Assembly (NCBI RefSeq): GCF_044904605.1
Contig: NZ_JADIKI010000023.1
Coordinates: 1,860,001 to 1,924,000, forward strand
Direction of reading: 5' to 3'
Length of the DNA stretch: 64,000 bases
Origin: Dyella_B humi
Lineage (GTDB): Bacteria > Pseudomonadota > Gammaproteobacteria > Xanthomonadales > Rhodanobacteraceae
Part shown: piece after piece, positions 17,572 to 25,765 of the stretch
How positions within the stretch are numbered: position 1 is the first letter of the stretch
Layout: each line of letters opens with the position of its first letter
Notes under the pieces: generated by a model
The model's database searches: none
What the model saw: the letters and a program-made list of their open reading frames with translations, nothing else
What the model was told of the DNA's origin: nothing
Translations under genes and position numbers: made by a program

Positions 17572-18666
17572 ATGTCGAATCCTTTCCATCCGCTCGTCAT
17601 CCGCTACGGTCGCCTCGGCGACACGATGCTGCTGCAGCCGTTGCTGCGTCGCCTGCATGCGCGTTATAGCGAGCCTTGTACGTTGCTTGCGACGGGCAGC
17701 TACGCGACCGACCTGTATCACGACCAGCCCGACGTGGCGAAAGTGATCGCGCTGCGCTCCCGCCATCGATCGCTGCTGTTGAGTCCGGAGCAGTGGCACG
17801 CGGTTCGCGCATTGCAGCGCATGCGGCATGTGCCGGTATACGTGTGCGAGCCGCAGCCGCGTTCCTTGCAGCGCATCCGCCCGCTGTTGAAGTTGGCCGG
17901 CATCGCTGACGACCATTGCGTCTTCCTCAACGATATTCCGTTGCCGCCGGGCGGTCATTGGATCGAACACTTGCTTGCGCTGGCCGACAGCACGCCCCCT
18001 GCCTTCCGTGATCGCTACGCAAGCGTGGCGTGCAGCACCAGTGCCGTGCCCGAATTCCTCGTGAGCGCGCAGGATCGCGCCGAGTGCGAACGATGGTTAG
18101 CCGCACGCGGTCTTGCTGGACATCCGCTGGTTCTGCTGCAACCGGCGAACAAGCGCACGATGCGCTGGAATGGCGTGCGCAAAGCCAGTGACGACGACAA
18201 GTCGTGGCCGATGGAAAACTGGGCACGTGTTGCGGCGGCGTTGCATGCCCAGATGCCGCAAGTGCGCATCCTGCTATGCGGATCGCCAGCGGAACAGGGT
18301 TACCTGGAAAACATTCGCGCGGCGATCGCACAGCCCGGCGTGGAAGTGGTCGCGAAGGAGTTGCCGCTGCCGCGACTGAAAGCCCTGCTTACCGTCGCGC
18401 ACAGCATGATTTCCGTCGACACTGGCCCTGCGCATCTTGCGGCTGCGATGGGCTGTCCTTTGGTCGTGATGTTCGGTGGGGGATCACCCAGTCATTGGCG
18501 TCCGCGCAGTAGCAACCCCGAAGCTGTGCACGTGCTGGGTGGTCCGCCGACCAGCACACGCGTCGATGCGATTACGCCGGAGCAGGTGATCGAGGCGTGG
18601 CGATCGTTGCCATTGCGTGCGAGCGTTGCGGAGTCGGTGAAGCTTAGCGTGACGTCCGACAGCTAA
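17572..18666 (+). CDS. glycosyltransferase family 9 (heptosyltransferase-like)
   Basis: Protein of 364 residues similar to ADP-heptose:LPS heptosyltransferases. The N-terminal domain begins VIRYGRLGDTMLLQPLLRRL, the usual acceptor-side motif. The C-terminal domain carries the nucleotide-sugar signature SMISVDTGPAHLAAAMGCPLVVMFGG. It would add a heptose or related sugar to the LPS inner core or to another surface glycan, but it stands apart from an obvious LPS cluster, so donor and acceptor are uncertain. Confidence 0.88.
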   Translation: MSNPFHPLVIRYGRLGDTMLLQPLLRRLHARYSEPCTLLATGSYATDLYHDQPDVAKVIALRSRHRSLLLSPEQWHAVRALQRMRHVPVYVCEPQPRSLQRIRPLLKLAGIADDHCVFLNDIPLPPGGHWIEHLLALADSTPPAFRDRYASVACSTSAVPEFLVSAQDRAECERWLAARGLAGHPLVLLQPANKRTMRWNGVRKASDDDKSWPMENWARVAAALHAQMPQVRILLCGSPAEQGYLENIRAAIAQPGVEVVAKELPLPRLKALLTVAHSMISVDTGPAHLAAAMGCPLVVMFGGGSPSHWRPRSSNPEAVHVLGGPPTSTRVDAITPEQVIEAWRSLPLRASVAESVKLSVTSDS

Positions 18667-18730
18667 TGACGATGCGTAGGCTGGGATGACAATCCCAGCC
18701 TGCACGGCGATAAACGGCGAGGTACGTTGA

Positions 18731-21700
18731 TCAATCCGGTTGCGCCGGCTGCCGCAAGGTCTGCCGTACGCTGGGAATCACGCTATGCCGCGCGGCCAGT
18801 TCATGTGCAATGTCGATCAAGCCCAGATGCCGCGCCACGTCCGCAGCAGTGCGGCCGAAGGCGTCGGCGGCATTGCGGTCCGCGCCGCGCGCCAGCAGCA
18901 GGCGGGCCGGCGGCAGCAAGGCGTGCATGGCGCAGGCGTGCAGAGCGGTGACGCCGCGCTGATCGGCATGCTCGATGCGCGCGCCGGCATCGAGCAGCAC
19001 CGGCAGCAAGGCGCCGATATGCGTGGCATCGCAGGAACTGCCAGGGCGTAGATGTGCGCCGAGCAGCAACAACAGAGCCGTTTTGCCTTCGCCGTCGGCG
19101 AGGTTGGGATCGGCTTTGCGTTTCAGCAACACGTCAAACAGACGACGCGCGCGCAGGCTGTCGTTCTGCTCGAAGCCGAACTGCGAGGCGGCGTGCAAGG
19201 CGCTGTGTCCGCGTGCGTCGATGGCATTGGGATCAGCACCGGCATCGAGCAATTGCTCGGCAATCTCGGGATAGCCTTGCACGGCGGCGATCATCAGCGC
19301 CGTGGCGTCGTTCGGTAGACGCTGATCCGGCACGGCGCCACGTTCAAGCAGCAAGGCCACCAGGGTTTCGCGACGCGCGGCGACAGCTGCTGCGAGCGGC
19401 GTCATGCCGTTACTGGCGCTGGCGGCGACGTCCGCGCCCGCGTCGATCAGCGTAGCGGCGACGTCGCGATGGCCGGCGCCGCAGGCATGCAGTAGCGCGG
19501 TGGCGCCTTGCGCGTCGCGCGTGTCCACCGCAAAGCCCAGTTCCAGCAGGCGGTGCACTGCGGTGTCTGCGCCGAGCGTCGCGGCGTGAATCAGATCGTC
19601 CGCGCGCAGCGGGCGACGTGGGCGCTGCCAGTCGTTCCAATCGAGCCAGCGTTCCAACTGAGGATGTTCCAACGCGAGGCCGAGCGGCGTTTCGCCGTTC
19701 GCGTCCATTGTCTCTGCGTCGGCACCATGTGCGACCAGCGCGCGTACCAGCGGTAGCGCATCGGCACCATGTTCCAGCGCGGCGAACAAGGGCATGCGTC
19801 CGCTGGTGTCGCGGGTGTTCGGATCGCAACCACGCATCAGCAGCGCCTGCAGCACCGGGAGCTGGCCGTTGGCCGCGGCCAGGTGCAGCGGTGTGCGCTC
19901 GCGCTCGTCGGTGCCGAACGGGTCTGCGCCACGTTCAAGCAGGGTGAGCGGCAAAACGGAAGAAGCTTGCTGCAGGTGGCCGAGCGCCTGGGCGAGCAAT
20001 CCGGCACCGGCGGGGCTGGCGCCAGCGTCGAGCAGATCCTCGATGGCTTCGGCGCTGTCAGGCAGCAACGGCAGCAATGCGTCGAACAAACGGCGACCGA
20101 GCGGTGGCAGGGTAGGTTGTTCGCTTTCCAGCTCGTCGACCAGTTGCGGTTGCAAGCGCGCTTCGGCCTGCAGCCCGTGATCGAGCAGCCAGCGGCGCGC
20201 CGTGCGCAGGCCGGGCTCGGTCAGTTCCAGATACAACTGCGCAAGCTGCGCCTGCGACCAGTCGCGCACCCGGGTGGCGAAGCTGGACACGATCGCCCAA
20301 TGTCCGAAGCGCAGTGCATCGAGCAAGTGCGCGGGCGTGTCCGCACCTTCGGAAATCGCTTCGAGATCGAGGCTGGCCGGCAGCGGCGTATCCGGATCGA
20401 GCAGGGCGACCAGATCCCAGCGTCCGCTGGCGGCGGCGTGATCGAGCGCGCTGCGGCCGTCGCTGCCTGGCGTCTTCGGTTCGGCGCCGAGCGCGAGTAG
20501 CGCGCGTACGGTTTCGACCTGCGCATGCGGCGACTGGCAGGCGAGCGTCAACGCATCGCGGCCGTGCTGGTCGCGTGCACGTGCATCCGCCTGCGCGTCG
20601 GCGAGCAGCGACACCACGCCGACCGCGCCGGCGCGTGCGGCTTCCATCAGCGCGGTGCTGCCGTGCTGATCGGTGAGGTTCACATCAGCGTTCGCGGCGC
20701 AGAGCGTGCGGACGATCTGCTCGTGCCCTTCCGCAGCGGCCGTCATCAACGCGCTGCGTCGGCGTGCGTCGATCGCATTCACAGCGGCGCGGTGCTTGAG
20801 CAGCAGCTTCGTGCCGGCGACGTCGTCATCGGCGATGCCCGCTGCCGCGACCAACGCTGGCTCGCCGTTGGTCGGCGCGCTCTTGGCACCGCGTTCGAGC
20901 AGGAATTTCGCCAGCGGCCAGTTGGCCGCGCGGCAGGCGATCGAAAGCGGTGTTGCACCAGCTTTATTGAGTGTGTCGATCGCCGCACCGGCGTCCAGCA
21001 GCATGGCGGCGACGGTCGGTTCGCCGCTGAGCACGGCGCCATGTAGTGGCGTGTTGCCGTCGGCATCGGTGGCGAGTGGATTGGCGCCGTTGGTGAGCAG
21101 CGTCATCACCGCATCGGCACGGCCATGCCAACTGTCGCGTGTGGCGGCCAGCAGCGGCGTGAGGCCGCCACTGGCGTGATTCACATCGGCTCCCTTGGCA
21201 ATCAGGGCGCGCAAGAGACGGCTGTCCGGCAGCAATGCGGCCAACATCAGTACAGGTCGTTGATCGCGATCGCCAGAGGTAGGCGCGGTATTCGGATCGG
21301 CGCCGGCTTCCACCAGCGCCAACGCACGCGCGACGTCGCCACTGCGTGCGGCGGCCAGCAAGGCCTGCGCCTGCTCAGGTGTACCGGCGGTGCGTTCACG
21401 GTCGCTCAGCTGCGGCGGTGCGGCGACGGCAGGTTCCGCTTTCTCATTGCGTTCCTGCCGACGCGGCCGGCGGCTTTCGCACAGCATGACGCGCAACGTG
21501 CGGTTGGCCACGATCAGGCAGCCCAGCGGCATCAGCAGCACCGCGTAGAGCACCAGCGCGGCGGTGCGCATTTCCGATGGCAGTACGCCGTAGAGGCCGC
21601 TCAACGCGATGGTGGAAAACGAGAGCACCAGCAGCGCTAGTGCACTGGGCAGGAAGTGGCTGAAAAACTGTTCTTCACGAGCGAGATGTCGGCCGAAGGC

Positions 21701-22171
21701 CACGCTTCGTGCTGTGGCAGTGAACAGCCATGAGCCTTCACCCTGACCATGCGCGGGATAGGCGTCGTCCCACACATAGACCAACGCAAAAGCCGGCCAC
21801 AAGCGCCATAGCGCCATCAACGCCACTACCAACGCCGCTGCAAGCATCAGACTGCCGCCCAGCGTGGGATGCTGCGTAAGGCGCAACATCGGCCAGGCGA
21901 TCAGCAGGAATACCAGCGCCACGTAGCAGGTGAACATCGCCAGATGCGCCGCACCGCGGCGAAGCACGGTGCGAAAGAAATCCGGCTCCGGATCGAAACC
22001 GATCGCGTGGCACACCGCAGCCATGGTCAAGGTGTTGGCCAGCAGCAGCGGAATCAGTGCAAGCGGATGCGCATCGAAGGCGGCGACGCCGGCGCAGATC
22101 AACCCTGGCAGAAACCAGACGAGCGAAATGAGCGCGGAGGAAGGGTGACGCGATCTATGGATAGGTGGCAT
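18731..22171 (-). CDS. large membrane-anchored ankyrin-repeat protein
   Basis: Protein of 1146 residues. The first 240 or so residues hold about six hydrophobic segments (for example LISLVWFLPGLICAGVAAF, LAMFTCYVALVFLLIAWP and LPSALALLVLSFSTIAL), then a basic linker rich in Arg/Glu, then more than twenty ankyrin repeats to near the C-terminus, recognisable by repeated (T/S)PLxxA and LLxxGADxN patterns. The repeats most likely face the cytoplasm and bind protein partners. Partner and role are unknown. It is one of the longest genes here and faces the glycosyltransferase gene. Repeat-rich DNA makes it prone to length variation between strains. Confidence 0.88.
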   Translation of the reverse strand: MPPIHRSRHPSSALISLVWFLPGLICAGVAAFDAHPLALIPLLLANTLTMAAVCHAIGFDPEPDFFRTVLRRGAAHLAMFTCYVALVFLLIAWPMLRLTQHPTLGGSLMLAAALVVALMALWRLWPAFALVYVWDDAYPAHGQGEGSWLFTATARSVAFGRHLAREEQFFSHFLPSALALLVLSFSTIALSGLYGVLPSEMRTAALVLYAVLLMPLGCLIVANRTLRVMLCESRRPRRQERNEKAEPAVAAPPQLSDRERTAGTPEQAQALLAAARSGDVARALALVEAGADPNTAPTSGDRDQRPVLMLAALLPDSRLLRALIAKGADVNHASGGLTPLLAATRDSWHGRADAVMTLLTNGANPLATDADGNTPLHGAVLSGEPTVAAMLLDAGAAIDTLNKAGATPLSIACRAANWPLAKFLLERGAKSAPTNGEPALVAAAGIADDDVAGTKLLLKHRAAVNAIDARRRSALMTAAAEGHEQIVRTLCAANADVNLTDQHGSTALMEAARAGAVGVVSLLADAQADARARDQHGRDALTLACQSPHAQVETVRALLALGAEPKTPGSDGRSALDHAAASGRWDLVALLDPDTPLPASLDLEAISEGADTPAHLLDALRFGHWAIVSSFATRVRDWSQAQLAQLYLELTEPGLRTARRWLLDHGLQAEARLQPQLVDELESEQPTLPPLGRRLFDALLPLLPDSAEAIEDLLDAGASPAGAGLLAQALGHLQQASSVLPLTLLERGADPFGTDERERTPLHLAAANGQLPVLQALLMRGCDPNTRDTSGRMPLFAALEHGADALPLVRALVAHGADAETMDANGETPLGLALEHPQLERWLDWNDWQRPRRPLRADDLIHAATLGADTAVHRLLELGFAVDTRDAQGATALLHACGAGHRDVAATLIDAGADVAASASNGMTPLAAAVAARRETLVALLLERGAVPDQRLPNDATALMIAAVQGYPEIAEQLLDAGADPNAIDARGHSALHAASQFGFEQNDSLRARRLFDVLLKRKADPNLADGEGKTALLLLLGAHLRPGSSCDATHIGALLPVLLDAGARIEHADQRGVTALHACAMHALLPPARLLLARGADRNAADAFGRTAADVARHLGLIDIAHELAARHSVIPSVRQTLRQPAQPD

Positions 22172-22238
22172 GGGGGCAGTATAGGAACCGGCAGCGCGTC
22201 AGACGGTAATCACTTGTTAACAACCATCGCGGCGATGG

Positions 22239-22532
22239 TCATTCATCCCGGCTCTTGGGCGCGAGTGGGTGGTCGTGCGTATGGGTGGATACGGCGAGCG
22301 TTTCATGTGGCGGCAACTGCAGATGCCAGCCTTTGGTGAGCAGATGCTGCATCACCACTTCCACATCCTCGTGCGGCAGGCGTCGGTCCGGATGCAGTTC
22401 CACTTCGAGCACAAAGCGCAGATCGCCGAGTAGCAGCACCAGCGATTCCGGAAGCACGTCGAAATGGTCTTTTTTATCCAGCCATAGATACGTATCGGCC
22501 TTACGCTGGCTGGCGTAGACGAAGCAATGCAT
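22239..22532 (-). CDS. YcgL domain-containing protein
   Basis: Small cytoplasmic protein of 97 residues of the YcgL family (former DUF709), typical of gammaproteobacteria. The characteristic order is visible: MHCFVYASQRKADTYLWL at the start, FDVLPESLVLLLGDL, then LLTKGWHLQLPPHE. The C-terminal tail is histidine-rich and specific to this lineage. Function unknown. It is upstream of the ankyrin gene on the same strand. Confidence 0.88.
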   Translation of the reverse strand: MHCFVYASQRKADTYLWLDKKDHFDVLPESLVLLLGDLRFVLEVELHPDRRLPHEDVEVVMQHLLTKGWHLQLPPHETLAVSTHTHDHPLAPKSRDE

Positions 22533-22871
22533 GGCTTTGCCCGCGGAAAGTCATAAGGGGCCGGAAGGTTAGCAGGGCGAGCATGTAGATGGAGGGCACG
22601 GGCTATGGCGCGTTGCGCAAGATTTCAGCCTTATATGGCGCGCCGTGGGCGATTCGGGTCTACGCGGCGGTTAGTCATCATGCTGCAACCGCACTTGCAC
22701 AGCTCGGCCCGAGTCGGCAGAGTGCCGGCCAGGGGTATCAAACGCGCGTATGAATTTCTGTTTGTTTCAGGCCCCGCTACGACCCGAGCCGCGGGGGCTG
22801 TTCGACCCCTGAGCAAGATCCCGGCCTCCCAGGGGCCGGACTCGTCACCAAAAGAAAAGCAGGAGCATGCG
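22533..22871. other. intergenic region upstream of the FadL-like gene
   Basis: These 339 bp contain no convincing gene; the frame of the FadL-like gene is open through much of it but without a plausible coding start. A hairpin CCGGCC/GGCCGG occurs at 22821-22839, inside the probable mRNA leader, about 30 bp before the FadL-like start codon. The region must also hold the divergent promoters for ycgL and the porin gene, which I cannot place with confidence. Confidence 0.5.
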
Positions 22872-24287
22872 ATGCACACGTCCTTTCGTAACACCGCCCA
22901 TGGTGGCCGTCCGTTCGTCCTGGCCGCGCTGGGCTTGGCCATTGCCGGTGCGCTGACCGCGCCCCAACAGGCTCATGCCAGCTCGTTCCAGCTGAAGGAA
23001 GACAGCGCGCAAGCCATGGGTCGCGCCTACGCCGGTTCGGCGACCGCGGGTGGCGACGTTTCCGTGGTGGCCAACGCTCCGGCCGCGATGAGCGACCTGA
23101 AGGGCACTTATTTCCAAGGCGATGTCACCGCCATCAACTTCAGCGCCAACTTCACTGGCAGCGCGCACGACGTGCTGGGCCAACCGATCAGCGGCGGTAA
23201 TGGCGGCGATGGTGGCACGACCATGCCGGTGCCCTCGCTCTTCTTCACTACTCAGGTGAGCGACCGCTGGCACGTGGGCGCTGCCATCACCGTGCCGTTC
23301 GGCTTCAAGACCGAATACGACAACAACTGGGTGGGTCGCTATAACTCGATCTATTCGAAATTCGAGTCGATCGACGGCACGATGTCCGCCTCGTTCGACG
23401 TCACCGACACCTTCAGTGTCGGCGGCAGCGCTATCGCGCAGCACACCACCGCGACGCTGACCAATGCCATCAACTTTTCCAGCGTGGCCCTTGGCCTGAT
23501 CGGTCCAGGCACGGCGACCAATCTACCGGTCAACGAGGTTTACGGCTTGGTACCGCCAGGTTCCGATGGTCTGGCGCGCATCACCGGTAGCAGCTGGGCG
23601 TGGGGCTGGCAGCTGGGCGCCTATTGGAAGATCACCCCGCAGGATCGCCTCTCGGTTAACTACCGCTCGAAGATCAGTCATCGCCTGCAGGGTACGGCCA
23701 ATTTCAATGTGCCGGACAATGTGTCGACGCTGATCGGCCAGCTTGCAGCTGCGCAAGGCCTCACCGCCAGCCAGCTGCCGTTCCAGCACACCAGCGGCAC
23801 CGCGGTGTTCACCACGCCGGCCGTGGCCACCGCCAGCTATTGGCATCAGGAAGACAAGTTCGGCTTCGGCGCTGACCTGTCCTGGACCGAGTGGGACGTG
23901 TTCAAGAACCTCACGGTGAACTACGGCAATCCGGCGCAGCCGAGCACCACCCAGTTGTTCGACTGGCACAACTCCTATTACTTCGCATTCGGCGGCGATT
24001 ACTACCTCACCGAAAAGCTGACCCTGCGCGCTGGCTTCGGCTACGACACCACGCCGACCAAGGCGGCCTACCGCGAGCCGCGTGTGCCGGACGAAACCCG
24101 CAAGCTGCTGTCGGTGGGCCTCGGCTACAAGGCATCGGATCGCCTCACGATCAACGCGTCGTACGCGCACATCTTCGTGAATCGCGCTGCGATCAATGGC
24201 GCGGTCAGTGCTACCGCAGACACGCTCACGGGTTCGTATGACGATGCCGGCAATCTGTTTGCGTTGTCGGCGGTCTATAAGTTCTGA
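22872..24287 (+). CDS. FadL-family outer-membrane transport protein (OMPP1)
   Basis: Outer-membrane beta-barrel of 471 residues for hydrophobic compounds such as long-chain fatty acids. A signal peptide ends in QQAHA, and the mature N-terminus SSFQLKEDSAQAMGRAYAG followed by NAPAAMSDLKGT is the FadL hatch signature (NPA-like variant NAPA). The C-terminus ends in FALSAVYKF with a terminal aromatic residue typical of outer-membrane barrels. ATG 22872 has AGGAG upstream. It converges on the aldehyde dehydrogenase gene, and could deliver lipid-like substrates to that cluster, but this link is inference. Confidence 0.92.
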   Translation: MHTSFRNTAHGGRPFVLAALGLAIAGALTAPQQAHASSFQLKEDSAQAMGRAYAGSATAGGDVSVVANAPAAMSDLKGTYFQGDVTAINFSANFTGSAHDVLGQPISGGNGGDGGTTMPVPSLFFTTQVSDRWHVGAAITVPFGFKTEYDNNWVGRYNSIYSKFESIDGTMSASFDVTDTFSVGGSAIAQHTTATLTNAINFSSVALGLIGPGTATNLPVNEVYGLVPPGSDGLARITGSSWAWGWQLGAYWKITPQDRLSVNYRSKISHRLQGTANFNVPDNVSTLIGQLAAAQGLTASQLPFQHTSGTAVFTTPAVATASYWHQEDKFGFGADLSWTEWDVFKNLTVNYGNPAQPSTTQLFDWHNSYYFAFGGDYYLTEKLTLRAGFGYDTTPTKAAYREPRVPDETRKLLSVGLGYKASDRLTINASYAHIFVNRAAINGAVSATADTLTGSYDDAGNLFALSAVYKF

Positions 24288-24312
24288 CCGACGTCAGGTT
24301 GGAAGAATCAAG

Positions 24313-24343
24313 AACCTCCTCACGCAAGTGAGGAGGTTTTTTT
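24313..24343. terminator. strong terminator between convergent genes
   Basis: Stem AACCTCCTCAC / GTGAGGAGGTT with a GCAA tetraloop followed on the plus strand by TTTTTT. It ends the FadL-like mRNA 26 bp after its stop codon, and lies directly past the end of the leftward aldehyde dehydrogenase gene. The A residues on the other side make it usable in both directions. Confidence 0.92.
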
Positions 24344-24347
24344 ATGG

Positions 24348-25763
24348 TCAACCTCGGCGCAACAAAATCTCCAGCAACTGCCTGAAGCGTTTCCCATACG
24401 GCGGATTGAACAACCGCACTCCGTTGAGCCGCGCCTGCCGGAACACCGGCTTCATGTGCGAGAACGTGCGAAAGCCGGCTTCGCCGTGATAGCCGCCCAT
24501 GCCGGAAGGTCCCACGCCGCCGAACGGCAGCTTGTGCTGGGCGATGTGATACAGCGTGTCGTTGAGCGTGACACCGCCGGCATGCGTGCGGGCAAGCACG
24601 CGGTCGATGCGCGCCTGATCCTGTTCGAACAGATATAAGGCCAGCGGACGCGGATGGCTGGCGACATAGTCGATGGCTTCGTCGAACGTGTCGTAAGGTA
24701 CCAGCGGCAGCAATGGGCCGAAGATTTCTTCCCGCATCACCGGCATGTCGTCACGCACGCCGGTTAGCAGTGTCGGCGTGAGCAGCCGCTGTTCGGGACG
24801 ATCTGCCGCGTCGCTCAGGCTTTCGCTGCGCGCTCCGGCATTCACCGCGTCATCGCGCAATTCGAGCAGCCGGTGATAGTGACGATCGGTGGCGATGCTG
24901 GCGTACTGCCGGTTGTTGGCGAAATCCGGATACAGCCGCGCCGTGGCTTCCCGTGCGGCGGAAGCAAAGCGCGCGACATCCGAACGCGGCAGCAGCACGT
25001 AATCGGGCGCGATACAGGTTTGCCCGGCGTTGACCAGCTTGCCGAGCACGATGCGTTCCACCGCGTGCTCGAAGCGTGCGCCGGGGCCGACGATGACGGG
25101 TGATTTGCCACCCAGCTCCAGCGTAACCGGCGTAAGGTTCGCCGAAGCGGCGCGCATCACGTGATGGCCGACAGAAGTGGAGCCAGTGAACAGCAAATGA
25201 TCGAACGGCAGCGCTGCGAAGGTCTGTCCCACCGATGCGTCGCCGTTCACCACGATCACTTCATCCGGCTGAAAATGTTGCGCGATCAGTTCGGCGAACA
25301 ACTGCGAGAAGCGCGGCGTGTATTCGCTCATCTTCACCATCGCACGATTACCTGCCGCGAGTGCATCCACCAGCGGTCCCACGGCAAGGAACAGAGGATA
25401 GTTCCAGGGCACGATGATGCCGACCACACCCAGGGGCTGCGGGCGTAGCTCGGTGCTCGCTGGCAGAAAGGCCATGCTTGCCGGGTTGCGTTTCGACCTC
25501 ATCCAGCGCCGGCCATGGCGCAGCGCGTGACGGATCGCTGACAGGCTGGGAAACACTTCCAGCATGTCCGTTTCTTCGCGCGGGCGGCAGCCGAAATCTG
25601 CATCGATCGCCGCAGCGACCTCGTCGCGGTGCTGGCTCACTGCTGCTTCCAAGGCACGCAGGCGGCGCGCGCGTGTGGGCCAGTCCGGCAACGGATCGCG
25701 CGCCTGCACGATGCGCAGACGCTGTAGTTCGGTGGCTAGATCGAGTCGGTCAGGTTGATTCAT
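24348..25763 (-). CDS. aldehyde dehydrogenase of the coniferyl aldehyde dehydrogenase group
   Basis: NAD(P)-dependent aldehyde dehydrogenase of 471 residues, short form. Motifs: VVGIIVPWNYPLFLAVGPLVDALAAGN in part, the catalytic glutamate in TLELGGKSPVIV, the nucleophilic cysteine in NAGQTCIAPDYVL, and EEIFGPLLPLVPY. Members are labelled coniferyl aldehyde dehydrogenase, but the group also contains fatty aldehyde enzymes, so the real substrate is open. Last gene of the leftward cluster; its ATG follows the stop of the TonB receptor by 2 bp, pointing to a shared mRNA and a shared pathway. Confidence 0.9.
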   Translation of the reverse strand: MNQPDRLDLATELQRLRIVQARDPLPDWPTRARRLRALEAAVSQHRDEVAAAIDADFGCRPREETDMLEVFPSLSAIRHALRHGRRWMRSKRNPASMAFLPASTELRPQPLGVVGIIVPWNYPLFLAVGPLVDALAAGNRAMVKMSEYTPRFSQLFAELIAQHFQPDEVIVVNGDASVGQTFAALPFDHLLFTGSTSVGHHVMRAASANLTPVTLELGGKSPVIVGPGARFEHAVERIVLGKLVNAGQTCIAPDYVLLPRSDVARFASAAREATARLYPDFANNRQYASIATDRHYHRLLELRDDAVNAGARSESLSDAADRPEQRLLTPTLLTGVRDDMPVMREEIFGPLLPLVPYDTFDEAIDYVASHPRPLALYLFEQDQARIDRVLARTHAGGVTLNDTLYHIAQHKLPFGGVGPSGMGGYHGEAGFRTFSHMKPVFRQARLNGVRLFNPPYGKRFRQLLEILLRRG

Positions 25764-25765
25764 GG

